In this document: piece after piece, positions 10,433 to 17,752 of the stretch
Layout: each line of letters begins with the position of its first letter
How positions within the stretch are numbered: the stretch's first letter is position 1
IMG/VR virus record: IMGVR_UViG_3300010151_000019
Coordinates: 1-48,932 of that record
Reading direction: 5' to 3' (one strand)
DNA from: a virus
Length of the DNA: 48,932 nucleotides
Made by a program: the position numbers and the translations under genes
Notes under the pieces: generated by a model
Seen by the model: only the letters and a program-made list of their open reading frames with translations
What the model was told of the DNA's origin: nothing
Databases searched by the model: none

Positions 10433-11648
10433 ATTACCGCATACTATCTGTTTAAATATGATCGTTAAAGACGAGGCATCTAATTTGCGTCGTATCTTTG
10501 ATTCTGTTTTACCATATATCAGTACTTATTGTATCTGTGATACAGGCTCTACAGATGGTACTCCTGATCTTATTAAGGCCTATTTCGATGAAAAAGGGGT
10601 AGTAGGCGAGGTTTTACACCATAAATGGAAAGACTTTGGACATAACCATACCTTAGCTTCTAAGGCTGCATTTGGTAAGGCAGATTTTATTTTAACTATG
10701 GATGCTGATGATTATTTTGAAGGAACTCCAGATTTTAGTCAATTAGAAAATGGTACTGTATATAATGTTAAATTAGGATGTGAAACTGACTTTTATTATA
10801 GACCATTATTATATCCTGGTGATTTAGAGGCTTATTGGGTTGGCCCTTTACATGAATATATGACTTGGGATGATCAAACTATACCAAAAGATCATTTGCC
10901 AGGGCAATATGTTGTTACTTCTTATAGGGATGGATCAAGACAGAAGGAAGATACGGATAAATTAGCAAGAGATAGTGGCCTTCTTTTGCAGGCTATTGAA
11001 GATGAAAATGGTCCAATTGATCGGAATACATTTTATTTAGCTAATACTTATAGGGATCATCAACTGTATGAGGAAGCTTTAAAGTGGTATAAAAAAAGGA
11101 TTGCATTAAAGGGATGGGTTGAAGAGGTCTTTATTTCAGGATTAAGGGCTGCTAATTGTTATGATTGCTTGGGTGAAAAAGAAAAGGCTATATATTCTTA
11201 CATTCAAGCAGCAAATTATTATCCTATTAGGGCATTAGAAGCATTGCATCCTGTTATGGAGCATTATAGGAGCATTGGTCTATATGATTCTGCATATGTT
11301 TTTGGTATGCAGGCTTTTTTTATGCCTTCTACCCTATTTGTAAAGGGTTCTAAAAATTATGTTGATTCTAAACACTGTGAATTATTTGTTACAAATAGTA
11401 TTTATGATTGGAAATATTTTGATGAATTATCTGTCATCTCATCTTGGCTAATGCCAACTCAATATGAGCTATCTATATTGCTTAGTCAATTAGCTTTACA
11501 GTCTATTCACATGCAGGATCATGAGAGAGATAGAATAGAAAAAAATATAAGTTTCTTAGAAAAAAGGATAAAACAGACGGATAAAAAAGAAATACCAAGA
11601 GGAATATTAGACAGCATAAAAGAAATGAAGGCCTATTCTACAATTTAA
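10338..11648 (+). CDS. GT2-family glycosyltransferase with TPR-like C-terminus
   Basis: The sequence starts HTICLNMIVKDE at about residues 35-46, the usual first strand of GT2 enzymes of the TPR-linked subgroup. DTGSTDGT follows at 68-75 for the sugar nucleotide, and DADD at 122-125 is the metal-binding DxD motif. The C-terminal half (about 215-430) is helical and repetitive, with YKKRIALKGW-type TPR helices. The start is fixed by a very good GAGAGGAG site 6 bases upstream, so the gene overlaps the end of the polymerase gene by 95 bases in another frame. It probably transfers sugar to a virion protein, host surface glycan or DNA; the acceptor cannot be told from the sequence. It is the last gene of the left plus-strand block. 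Confidence 0.85.
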   Translation: MQQESLTCSLEEKSKNIETKNPPTDLNLPGNKLPHTICLNMIVKDEASNLRRIFDSVLPYISTYCICDTGSTDGTPDLIKAYFDEKGVVGEVLHHKWKDFGHNHTLASKAAFGKADFILTMDADDYFEGTPDFSQLENGTVYNVKLGCETDFYYRPLLYPGDLEAYWVGPLHEYMTWDDQTIPKDHLPGQYVVTSYRDGSRQKEDTDKLARDSGLLLQAIEDENGPIDRNTFYLANTYRDHQLYEEALKWYKKRIALKGWVEEVFISGLRAANCYDCLGEKEKAIYSYIQAANYYPIRALEALHPVMEHYRSIGLYDSAYVFGMQAFFMPSTLFVKGSKNYVDSKHCELFVTNSIYDWKYFDELSVISSWLMPTQYELSILLSQLALQSIHMQDHERDRIEKNISFLEKRIKQTDKKEIPRGILDSIKEMKAYSTI

Positions 11649-11715
11649 ACATATTATGGCTCAAGTCTTTTTATTGTTAAAAAGTTCAGTTGAATTATGG
11701 ACTGTTACCTCCACC

Positions 11716-11758
11716 ATGATGTTAGCGTAAACCATACATCATAATTTAAGACTTTTTT
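11716..11758 (+). terminator. Possible terminator between convergent gene blocks
   Basis: A perfect 7-bp inverted repeat (11716-11722 with 11736-11742, 13-base loop) is followed, after a short AT-rich gap, by ACTTTTTTAT. It sits exactly where the left plus-strand block meets the end of the minus-strand block. The T-run is not immediately next to the stem, so this is a weak call. Confidence 0.35.
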
Positions 11759-12066
11759 ATCGATTCTTCAACATCTATATATCCCCACAGTAAGATTAGA
11801 TAGGTTATAGCGTCCTTTAGCCTACCACGAACATCTTCTCGTTGAGATTTATGTCCCTCATTGTAAGAAGCTATTCCATCTACATGTTTAAAGAAGTAGG
11901 TCATAATTACTGTTTTAGGGTCCTGGCCAGTTAGAGCAGCAACGCGTCTAAAGTTAGCGTGAACGTCATCTTCAGTGCGTGCATACTCTTTTTGGCCAGC
12001 ATCCCTTGTCTTCCTCACCTCCTCGAAAATCTCCTCCATTAGAGAAGTCATCTCCGTATATCTCAT
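11746..12066 (-). CDS. Small helical phage protein, MazG-like / DUF1599-type (Nmad1-like) candidate
   Basis: An all-helical 106-aa protein with the pattern K...EYA...DD...NF...A...G...V...YF.KH.DGI, then EDVRGRLKDAITYLILL. That layout of acidic and His/Lys positions resembles the small DUF1599 / nucleotide-modification-associated domain 1 and MazG-like helical families found in phages, where members act on nucleotides or accompany base-modification genes. No partner for base modification was recognised here. It is the last gene of the minus-strand block, and its start overlaps the stop of the upstream gene (ATGA-type junction). Family placement is from pattern only. Confidence 0.5.
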   Translation of the reverse strand: MRYTEMTSLMEEIFEEVRKTRDAGQKEYARTEDDVHANFRRVAALTGQDPKTVIMTYFFKHVDGIASYNEGHKSQREDVRGRLKDAITYLILLWGYIDVEESIKKS

Positions 12067-12317
12067 TAGAAAGGAAGATCGGGATCTTGTTTTTCTTTTT
12101 CAGGCATACTTAATGTAAAATATAGCCCCGTAATGTTTTCTTCTGTGCGGTCTTTATTAATCCATCCTGCAAGGAAGATTTCGTCACCTTCCTCTATTTT
12201 TTGTTGTGCAGGTAAGATTCCACGAAAATGAGGTTGTTTATTAGCTTCAGTAGCATCATCATTAAGATTTAATCGTACTTTACCAATATCTATCCAGATT
12301 GTTTTTGGTTTAGCCAT
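12066..12317 (-). CDS. Small beta-rich protein with SSB-like acidic C-terminal tip
   Basis: An 83-aa protein with strand-rich segments (IWIDIGKVRLNL, GDEIFLAGWINKD, ITGLYFTLSM), compatible with a small OB-like or related barrel. It ends QDPDLPF. Bacterial SSB proteins end in an acidic tip of the type DDDIPF that docks partner proteins, and this end is very close to that. Whether the body binds single-stranded DNA is not evident. It starts inside the end of the upstream zinc-motif gene and stops at the start of the next, so the three are coupled. An alternative is an unrelated protein whose tip mimics SSB. Confidence 0.5.
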   Translation of the reverse strand: MAKPKTIWIDIGKVRLNLNDDATEANKQPHFRGILPAQQKIEEGDEIFLAGWINKDRTEENITGLYFTLSMPEKEKQDPDLPF

Positions 12318-12532
12318 TCTTCTGTTCTCCTTACGATATTATCGTCTAGCTTTTTCTTTTGTTTTGACCCAACTTCGCGTTGAGCGCATTTTTTACAAAT
12401 TCTATGTTCGGTATATGGGTGTTCAGGAAGGATCTCAAAATTTCCCCAAATATAACTGGGAGAAACGGATCTTGTTTTACACATATAACATTCAAAGAAT
12501 TCTTTAGGTAATTTAGCATTTATACCATACAT
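12290..12532 (-). CDS. Small zinc-motif protein
   Basis: Two CxxC pairs (CYMC and CKKC, about 40 residues apart) suggest one zinc site in a protein of about 80 aa with a Lys-rich C-terminus. The reading frame extends to a TTG at 12562, but neither that nor the ATG at 12532 has a clear ribosome binding site; I use the ATG. The 3' end overlaps the next gene by 28 bases. Function is unknown. Small zinc ribbons of this type are frequent in phage early regions. Confidence 0.55.
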   Translation of the reverse strand: MYGINAKLPKEFFECYMCKTRSVSPSYIWGNFEILPEHPYTEHRICKKCAQREVGSKQKKKLDDNIVRRTEEWLNQKQSG

Positions 12533-12568
12533 AAGGCTATTATTATTATTCCAATCCAACAAGCTAGA

Positions 12569-12736
12569 CTAAAGATTCCTAGAGTTCCGAAGGTTAGTAT
12601 TCTTTTTAGCATATTCTTCCATCCTTTCTTTGTTTTCTAGTGTACGTTGATATTTTTTAGCAAGTTCTTTATCTAAAAATTTTGTGCCATCTCCTGCAAT
12701 ATACACAAAGTCTAATTCATGTTGTAGGGGTTGCAA
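12569..12736 (-). CDS. Small hypothetical protein with TTG start
   Basis: A 55-codon frame that starts with TTG at 12736, preceded by AAAGGA at about 5 bases, and overlaps the end of the glycosyltransferase gene by 20 bases. The product contains FVYIAGDGTKFLDKELA followed by a charged helix rich in K, E, R and N. It fills what would otherwise be a gap of about 150 bases in a tightly packed operon. Function is unknown. The non-ATG start and short length are the main doubts. Confidence 0.5.
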   Translation of the reverse strand: MQPLQHELDFVYIAGDGTKFLDKELAKKYQRTLENKERMEEYAKKNTNLRNSRNL

Positions 12737-13799
12737 TTGTGTCCTTTAGTAGCGTATACCATTGTGCTGCAGTGTGATTAATAGTTTGTTTTAGTGCCCA
12801 TTCCTTAGCTCTTTTACGATATGGAATGGTTTGATTAGGGTTTTGTAAATAATGTTCTAGTTGCCATGCCATAGTGGGCATAAATTTATCATTATCTGGA
12901 TCAACATGACATACGATCCCTCTATTGGCCACTATATCTTGCAATGCTGCTATATTAGTAGTTAGGCAGAAACAACCTGCTTTTTGAGCTTCTAGGGCTG
13001 TTATACAATAAGTTTCAGGATAATGTGTAGGATAGAACCAAATATCAGTTTCAGCCCATTTTTCTTGGATAGTTTTATTATCTACATACGGATGAATATT
13101 AATTTGGTGTGGAGATTTATCAATATCTTTTTGCATGCCATCCCAGTGTGATATTTGTCGGGTCTTGCTACTTCCTTCACCGTAAATATTAAATTCGATT
13201 TTATGCTTTGCATCGATTAGATTTAAAATTTTTATTGTCATGTGTAGACCGCGCTCCCAATCTGATGTCCACATTAGTGAGTTGGGCTTTTTCTTTATCT
13301 TTATGGGTTTGGTTGGTGTTAAGCCATGCCCAATAATAGACATCTTTTCATCTGGAAATTTATTTAATTGGCTTTGTATATGTCTTTTATGCCAGTTGGT
13401 TAATGTGACTATGTGGTCCAATCGAGGGAGATTACTAACTAAATTGCTACCAGCTCTAAACATGCGAGCATTTAATACCCAGTCTATAATTTGGGTATCG
13501 TGTAGCCATAAAATAGTAGGACATTTAGCAATATTATAAATAAAATAATTTATATACCTTGAAACGACAACTGCATCAAATTGTGAAGTATCAATATCAG
13601 GAGTATAAGCAGAAAAAATAGTAATTTTACAGTTATATTCATTTATTAGTGCCTGTCCTAATTTAATTAATGATAATTCACTACCATAACAGGCAGCATT
13701 TTCATATTTGGGATCAGAATCGTTAGCTAATTCCCATATTTTTGGATTTAAACCGCCTATAGTTAAATTAACATATCCAGTATAGAATCCTATATTCAT
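12717..13799 (-). CDS. GT4-type (glycosyltransferase group 1-like) enzyme
   Basis: A GT-B-like protein of 360 aa. The N-terminal Rossmann-like half begins MNIGFYTGY and contains ILWLHD near residue 100. The C-terminal half has MWTSDWERGL (about 176-185), IYGEG (205-209), and the retaining-transferase E-x7-E motif at E262 and E270 within PETYCITALEAQKAG. It is the second glycosyltransferase in the window; the other is the GT2 enzyme on the opposite strand. The substrate is unknown. Its ATG overlaps the TGA of the small cysteine protein upstream (ATGA), so they are cotranslated. Confidence 0.85.
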   Translation of the reverse strand: MNIGFYTGYVNLTIGGLNPKIWELANDSDPKYENAACYGSELSLIKLGQALINEYNCKITIFSAYTPDIDTSQFDAVVVSRYINYFIYNIAKCPTILWLHDTQIIDWVLNARMFRAGSNLVSNLPRLDHIVTLTNWHKRHIQSQLNKFPDEKMSIIGHGLTPTKPIKIKKKPNSLMWTSDWERGLHMTIKILNLIDAKHKIEFNIYGEGSSKTRQISHWDGMQKDIDKSPHQINIHPYVDNKTIQEKWAETDIWFYPTHYPETYCITALEAQKAGCFCLTTNIAALQDIVANRGIVCHVDPDNDKFMPTMAWQLEHYLQNPNQTIPYRKRAKEWALKQTINHTAAQWYTLLKDTIATPTT

Positions 13800-13918
13800 T
13801 TATTTTTTCCTCTTGCTATTACTGCTGTTTTACAGCGTTTACAGTTCCTTTTATGATTATGCATTCCCCAGTATTTACCACAATTGCATCTAATATGTTT
13901 TTCAAGATTTTTCTTCAT
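13796..13918 (-). CDS. 40-aa zinc-finger-like peptide
   Basis: A 40-codon frame with a CNC and CKRC arrangement plus HNH-like histidines between them (CNCGKYW...HNHKRNCKRCK), compatible with one zinc site. Its ATG lies inside the last codons of the 70-aa gene upstream, and its TGA overlaps the ATG of the glycosyltransferase gene downstream. The frame therefore closes the gap in the operon. It is strongly basic, so nucleic-acid binding is possible. Too short for firm assignment. Confidence 0.55.
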   Translation of the reverse strand: MKKNLEKHIRCNCGKYWGMHNHKRNCKRCKTAVIARGKNK

Positions 13919-14114
13919 CAGGTTCATTATAGACTATCCAGCCTTCAGACAGTATATTTAATGTATTTTCATTTAATTTAACATGTTTAATAAACTTACC
14001 ATCACCAGTATACATAGATACCATCTTTATTTTAAGATGTTTTCCATACTTATCTGGTTCTAAGCTTATTTGTTTGAGTCTATAAAAAATAGAGCTACCG
14101 TAATTACTTTCCAT
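13902..14114 (-). CDS. Hypothetical protein, 70 aa
   Basis: Starts with ATG preceded by a consensus AGGAGGT. Strand-rich sequence (HLKIKMVSMYTGDGKFIKHVKL) with an acidic C-terminus ending DEEKS. No family recognised. It is the first gene after a 205-base gap that holds a long G/C hairpin, and it overlaps the zinc-finger-like peptide gene by 17 bases. Confidence 0.65.
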   Translation of the reverse strand: MESNYGSSIFYRLKQISLEPDKYGKHLKIKMVSMYTGDGKFIKHVKLNENTLNILSEGWIVYNEPDEEKS

Positions 14115-14135
14115 ATTACCTCCTGGTTAAATAAG

Positions 14136-14186
14136 GGGGGAAGGACATTTCGTTTCTAAAGTATCCCATGTTCCGACCCTTCCCCC
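14136..14186 (-). promoter_or_regulatory. G/C-rich hairpin in 205-base intergenic region
   Basis: A 9-bp perfect stem pairs 14136-14144 with 14178-14186; ACAT/ATGT can add inner pairs. It lies just upstream of the ribosome binding site of the 70-aa gene, within the non-coding stretch 14115-14319. No T-run follows it on the minus strand, so an intercistronic processing or stability element is more likely than a classic terminator. Confidence 0.4.
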
Positions 14187-14319
14187 AACTGATCATCCAC
14201 TCTTAGGTAGATTTCCTTGTCTGCTTGCTTAAGGTGAAGCGCAACCTTTTATTGTTTCATAGCCCAAAACAATATAACCATTACTAATTTATCTAATATC
14301 CAAAGATAAAGAATCAGAT

Positions 14320-14487
14320 TTATTTTATTTTCGATTTGCAATTTGGACATTGTCCTATTGCTTTCCTTAATTTAATATTATCGTTACTAATATTGTTTAA
14401 ATCAAAGGACAAGCGGTCTACTAGCTTTCTTAGCTGGATAACCGAGGTCCCCCTTGATGGTTTCTTGGTGTTTGTGTCGTCGTTCAT
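14320..14487 (-). CDS. 55-aa coiled-coil protein with CxxC end
   Basis: The ATG at 14487 is preceded by GAGGAGA at 5 bases, one of the better ribosome binding sites in the block. The frame runs 86 bases inside the end of the 114-aa gene and then beyond it. The product has a Leu/Asn-rich helical heptad region (LRKLVDRLSFDLNNISNDNIKL written in two halves, about residues 19-40) and ends AIGQCPNCKSKIK, a half zinc site suited to dimerisation. Similar short helix plus CPxC proteins occur in phages. Function is unknown. Confidence 0.6.
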   Translation of the reverse strand: MNDDTNTKKPSRGTSVIQLRKLVDRLSFDLNNISNDNIKLRKAIGQCPNCKSKIK

Positions 14488-14746
14488 AAAGTTCTCCTCT
14501 AGTTTCAGGGTGATCTTCTTGACATTTCCTTCTAGATCGGGTAATGTTTTCCCAACTAGAAAGCTTACTATCTTTTAACATTTTGAGTAAATCTTTTGCG
14601 AGTAATTTGGACACATCTATTGGCGGCTTTAAGCGCTTACCTTGATATGCCCAAATATTCCAAATTAGATTTAATTCATCATCTGCTAAAGAGTTGTCTG
14701 CTTGAATAAAACCACGACATAAATTAACCATATTTACTCTAATCAT
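14402..14746 (-). CDS. Hypothetical helical protein, 114 aa
   Basis: Begins at an ATGA junction with the HNH gene. The N-terminal half is helical (LADDELNLIWNIWAYQG). The C-terminal half has the pattern SSWENITRSRRKCQEDHPETRGELYERR, a basic helical motif that I have seen in small phage proteins of unknown role and that could contact nucleic acid. No catalytic motif is visible. Confidence 0.65.
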   Translation of the reverse strand: MIRVNMVNLCRGFIQADNSLADDELNLIWNIWAYQGKRLKPPIDVSKLLAKDLLKMLKDSKLSSWENITRSRRKCQEDHPETRGELYERRHKHQETIKGDLGYPAKKASRPLVL

Positions 14747-15225
14747 GTGAACATGTCTCCTTTAGCTAATTTACGTAGAACGTAAGATTTCATATCAGGA
14801 TGTCTATTTAAAAATTCAAGCAATGCTTGGAAATCTTCATCTTTTAAGCTGCCTTTTCTTGTGTTGCAGGACTTACATATAATCTGTAGGTTGGAAATTA
14901 AAGAAGTTCCACCCATACTTATTGGATAAATATGATCACAAACAATATTGCTTACATCTAATACTTTCTTACAATATCTACATGGTTGTCCATAGTGCTG
15001 AAAGAAAAGTGCCCTTACTTCATCGACGGTCAGAATGCATTTTACTTCATATTCTTTCGACCTCCGTTTTAAAGATGATTTCAGGGTTACTGATTTTTTC
15101 ATCAGTCTATGGAAGACTTTTTTGGCATGATTGCCATGCAATAGCTTGAGCTTAGGGAAGAACTTGTCTTCCCATAAGCCCAGCTTGCTACGTTTATCCT
15201 TCGAGTGCAAAAGTTGTGTATGCAT
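14743..15225 (-). CDS. HNH endonuclease
   Basis: 160 aa. The basic N-terminal 65 residues are followed by a zinc-bound HNH domain: C82 and C85, the catalytic segment CDHIYPISMGG with D97/H98, NLQ at 112-114, and the second pair C117 and C120 in CKSCNTRKG. HNH enzymes of this size in phages include free-standing homing nucleases and packaging-associated nickases. Its place among early genes, far from the terminase, favours a homing or early nuclease role. Its 5' end overlaps the upstream membrane-peptide gene by 32 bases. Confidence 0.85.
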   Translation of the reverse strand: MHTQLLHSKDKRSKLGLWEDKFFPKLKLLHGNHAKKVFHRLMKKSVTLKSSLKRRSKEYEVKCILTVDEVRALFFQHYGQPCRYCKKVLDVSNIVCDHIYPISMGGTSLISNLQIICKSCNTRKGSLKDEDFQALLEFLNRHPDMKSYVLRKLAKGDMFT

Positions 15226-15376
15226 TTATTCTCCATAAGCCTACATTAATACTACATGAAAACCCATTTCGTAAATGTTCATCTTCTTTTTTTACTCTTA
15301 CACCAAAGTGGAATATTGATAACAATGTTATCGATACTCCGTATTTTAACCATACTATTTTTAATAGTGGGTCCAT
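15194..15376 (-). CDS. Small membrane-segment protein, 60 aa
   Basis: The ATG is preceded by AGGAGGG at close spacing. The N-terminal segment from about residue 3 to 26 (LLKIVWLKYGVSITLLSIFHFGV) can form one membrane helix, followed by a basic tail. No family recognised. Its last 32 bases overlap the HNH gene. The opposite strand is also open here, but without a comparable ribosome binding site. Confidence 0.55.
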   Translation of the reverse strand: MDPLLKIVWLKYGVSITLLSIFHFGVRVKKEDEHLRNGFSCSINVGLWRINAYTTFALEG

Positions 15377-15384
15377 ATTCCCTC

Positions 15385-15960
15385 CTACGTCTTTCGGACG
15401 CGTTTCTTTTTATTTATGGCAAATCCAGAAATTCCAAGCCCTGATTCAGTTGCTGCAATCACAGGCTTTCTGGCTTTCTTTTTATCTATTTCTACCTTGT
15501 ACCGTTTGTAATCATCTGGTACACGGTCTTCGTCCACTACTTCTAAAGGTCCCCAAGCTTCGTAAAGTTTATAACGTGCAGCATCTGTTTTAAAGACACC
15601 GTCGTTACCACAAGTTTCAATTATCATAGGTAAGATAACGCTCTTAAAATATTCCATAGAGCGCGTTACAGCCTTTTTACGATTTAATAGTCGCGTAAGC
15701 TCTGTTCTGATAGCTTGTATTTCGCCTTCAATAACACCTTCCTGACGAGATAATTCTAATGAAAAACTATCTACAGCATCTGTTTTTCTCTTAATAATAT
15801 CTCTTGTTGAGTCAATTTCTGCTGTCAAGGCAGTCATTGTGTCAACTTTGTCTTCATCAGGTATGGCGCTATCTAACTCAAGATATTCTTTCTCGAGTTC
15901 TAGTTCAATATAGCTTTCAATCAGCTCGCGCGAAGTCATGCGTTGTGTTGGTCCCGACAT
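15385..15960 (-). CDS. Siphovirus Gp157-like protein
   Basis: 191 aa. A long coiled coil (about 15-110) contains IEGEIQAIRTELTRLLNRKKAVTRSMEYFK and is followed by the small beta domain (YKLYEAWGPLEVVDEDRVPDDY), then the Lys-rich segment KVEIDKKKARKP and a final ISGFAINKK. This order matches the Gp157 family (PF05565), widespread in phage replication and recombination loci; the founding member was linked to phage resistance when expressed from a plasmid in Streptococcus. AAGGAG precedes the ATG, and the gene overlaps the end of the primase-helicase gene by 44 bases. Confidence 0.8.
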   Translation of the reverse strand: MSGPTQRMTSRELIESYIELELEKEYLELDSAIPDEDKVDTMTALTAEIDSTRDIIKRKTDAVDSFSLELSRQEGVIEGEIQAIRTELTRLLNRKKAVTRSMEYFKSVILPMIIETCGNDGVFKTDAARYKLYEAWGPLEVVDEDRVPDDYKRYKVEIDKKKARKPVIAATESGLGISGFAINKKKRVRKT

Positions 15961-17752
15961 TAGTGCTCCTTTGCAATCTAAATGAAGTGTTAAAGGTTAA
16001 TTTAGTTTCAAACAGTTCACCATCAGTATTTTTAAAACAAGATAAAGTTTTATCATCGTTTCCTGCTATCCCATTAAGTCCAATTACCTTTCTAGAAGCA
16101 TTTTCTATTGCTCCACTACCTTTGCCAGCATAGAGATCTAAGATTTGATTTCTAGAGTAATCACGACTTACTTGGGAAATTTGGATGATTACTATATCTT
16201 CGTTAACTGCTAAAGATGATAAACTATGTGAAATGTATTTGACTTGTTCATATTCTCCACGTATATGAGGTGGTGTTTCAACCAAATCAATGTAATCTAC
16301 TACTAAAAGGGCAGGTTTTAACTCTCTAACCTTTGCTCTAATAGTATCGACAGTAGGAGTTACGGTTTGCACAGCCATATGGGCCAATTGATCTTTACAT
16401 TGATCAAAAATGCTTACATAATTAGTGTTTACTGCCTCTTTATTCATTCCTGATATAATTTGTAAATTTCTTCTATGCATAACCCAATCAGCCAACTCTA
16501 ATGAAAGATAGAGTGTTGGTACTTGATAATTAGAGCTAATAGTATCATTTACGAAATCATAACCAAGGGCAATATTCTGTGCTAACGTAGTTTTATTTGA
16601 ACCTGTAGGGCCAAAAATAGTGATGAGTTCACCTGGATAAAATGTGCAGTCACTAAGCAATCCAAGCATACCAGCAAAATTAATAGCTCTACCTGTGAAA
16701 TCCGTAGTTAAGCGTTCATCTAATGAATCTTGCATTTGATCAGCATTTTTAATTTCTACATTATAATCCTTGTTTTTATAATATATACATCGAGGACTAC
16801 ATACGGATTTAAGGACTTTATCCTGGCATCCATAACGATATGTCTTTCTATATATATCTTCAACTTGGAAAATAATTTCACTTTCTTCTAAACTATTGTT
16901 ATTCCATTTCAATAAAGCTGCTTTTGTAGCTATTGATGGGATACCATGTCTTTTAAAGTGAGAAATTATTCTTAATAGATGATGATGACGACTTCCCTCC
17001 ATTGGTCCACTATTATACAGCGTTTGGATACAGGTAGCCATGTGTTTTGGCTCTACTGTAGTTCCGAAGCTATATATTTCGTTCTGAACTTTTTTATAAG
17101 TAAAGGATTTTAGTGCACCTTCTGACCACATTCTAGTATAAGCAAAACTTAAACGTGGTTCTTTTGCCAATTCATGTATGGCGTCTGGGGAAAGAGTCAT
17201 TAATTCATTATAAGTTAGAGGGATTTTATATAACTGAGTTTTATGATTAATGGTGTGAGGAGCTCTATATAGTCCTGTTGCCATATAAATCATATGATCA
17301 ATCTTAGTTATATCATTACACAGTCCTTCCATAGTATTTTTTATTGTATATGGGAGTCCTGGGCTTGGCTCTAAATCAAATAAATTACGATCTAAAAGCA
17401 TATGATAACCTGTACCAGAAAAATAGATTCTAAAATTACATTCTTGTAGATCTAGTTCATCAGTTAAATAGTAAGCTAAGGCTTGTGTGCCTGCTAATAC
17501 CCATTGATCACTGTTCTGACCTTTATCTATATCGATTGGAATTTTATCTATATCTCTGGCTCCAGCAAATTTTGCAATGCTATTATGTGTTTGAGCATAA
17601 CTTAAACCTAAGTCATCATAAGTATATACAGATCGATAGAGTTCTTTTTTAGTATCTATTGCATTCTGTATGCATCGTGCAAAATCATTGGAATGAATAA
17701 AGGAGCCCCTGGATCGGGGCCCCCCTATCGCTACTTCCAGATTGTTATACAT
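15917..17752 (-). CDS. Fused AEP-type primase and DnaB-like helicase
   Basis: The N-terminal domain shows archaeo-eukaryotic primase motifs: PIDIDKG (D74, D76), FSGTGYHMLL (H117) and IDH (D152) followed by the R-x-P-H-T-I-N-x-K-T-x-L-Y-K segment. A cysteine linker (C309, C318, C322) follows. The C-terminal half is a RecA-fold helicase with Walker A GPTGSNKTT (about 381-389), Walker B LLVVD (482-486) and the IVIIQISQVSR strand. It would unwind and prime the replication fork. Here the primase part is AEP rather than the TOPRIM/zinc type of T7 gp4. ATG 17752 is chosen over the preceding TTG; it overlaps the upstream stop by 8 bases, so it is translationally coupled. Confidence 0.85.
   Translation of the reverse strand: MYNNLEVAIGGPRSRGSFIHSNDFARCIQNAIDTKKELYRSVYTYDDLGLSYAQTHNSIAKFAGARDIDKIPIDIDKGQNSDQWVLAGTQALAYYLTDELDLQECNFRIYFSGTGYHMLLDRNLFDLEPSPGLPYTIKNTMEGLCNDITKIDHMIYMATGLYRAPHTINHKTQLYKIPLTYNELMTLSPDAIHELAKEPRLSFAYTRMWSEGALKSFTYKKVQNEIYSFGTTVEPKHMATCIQTLYNSGPMEGSRHHHLLRIISHFKRHGIPSIATKAALLKWNNNSLEESEIIFQVEDIYRKTYRYGCQDKVLKSVCSPRCIYYKNKDYNVEIKNADQMQDSLDERLTTDFTGRAINFAGMLGLLSDCTFYPGELITIFGPTGSNKTTLAQNIALGYDFVNDTISSNYQVPTLYLSLELADWVMHRRNLQIISGMNKEAVNTNYVSIFDQCKDQLAHMAVQTVTPTVDTIRAKVRELKPALLVVDYIDLVETPPHIRGEYEQVKYISHSLSSLAVNEDIVIIQISQVSRDYSRNQILDLYAGKGSGAIENASRKVIGLNGIAGNDDKTLSCFKNTDGELFETKLTFNTSFRLQRSTNVGTNTTHDFARAD

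Noticed and set aside
15216-15593. 125-codon plus-strand frame
   Set aside because: Antisense to three minus-strand genes with good ribosome binding sites; composition is shadow-like.
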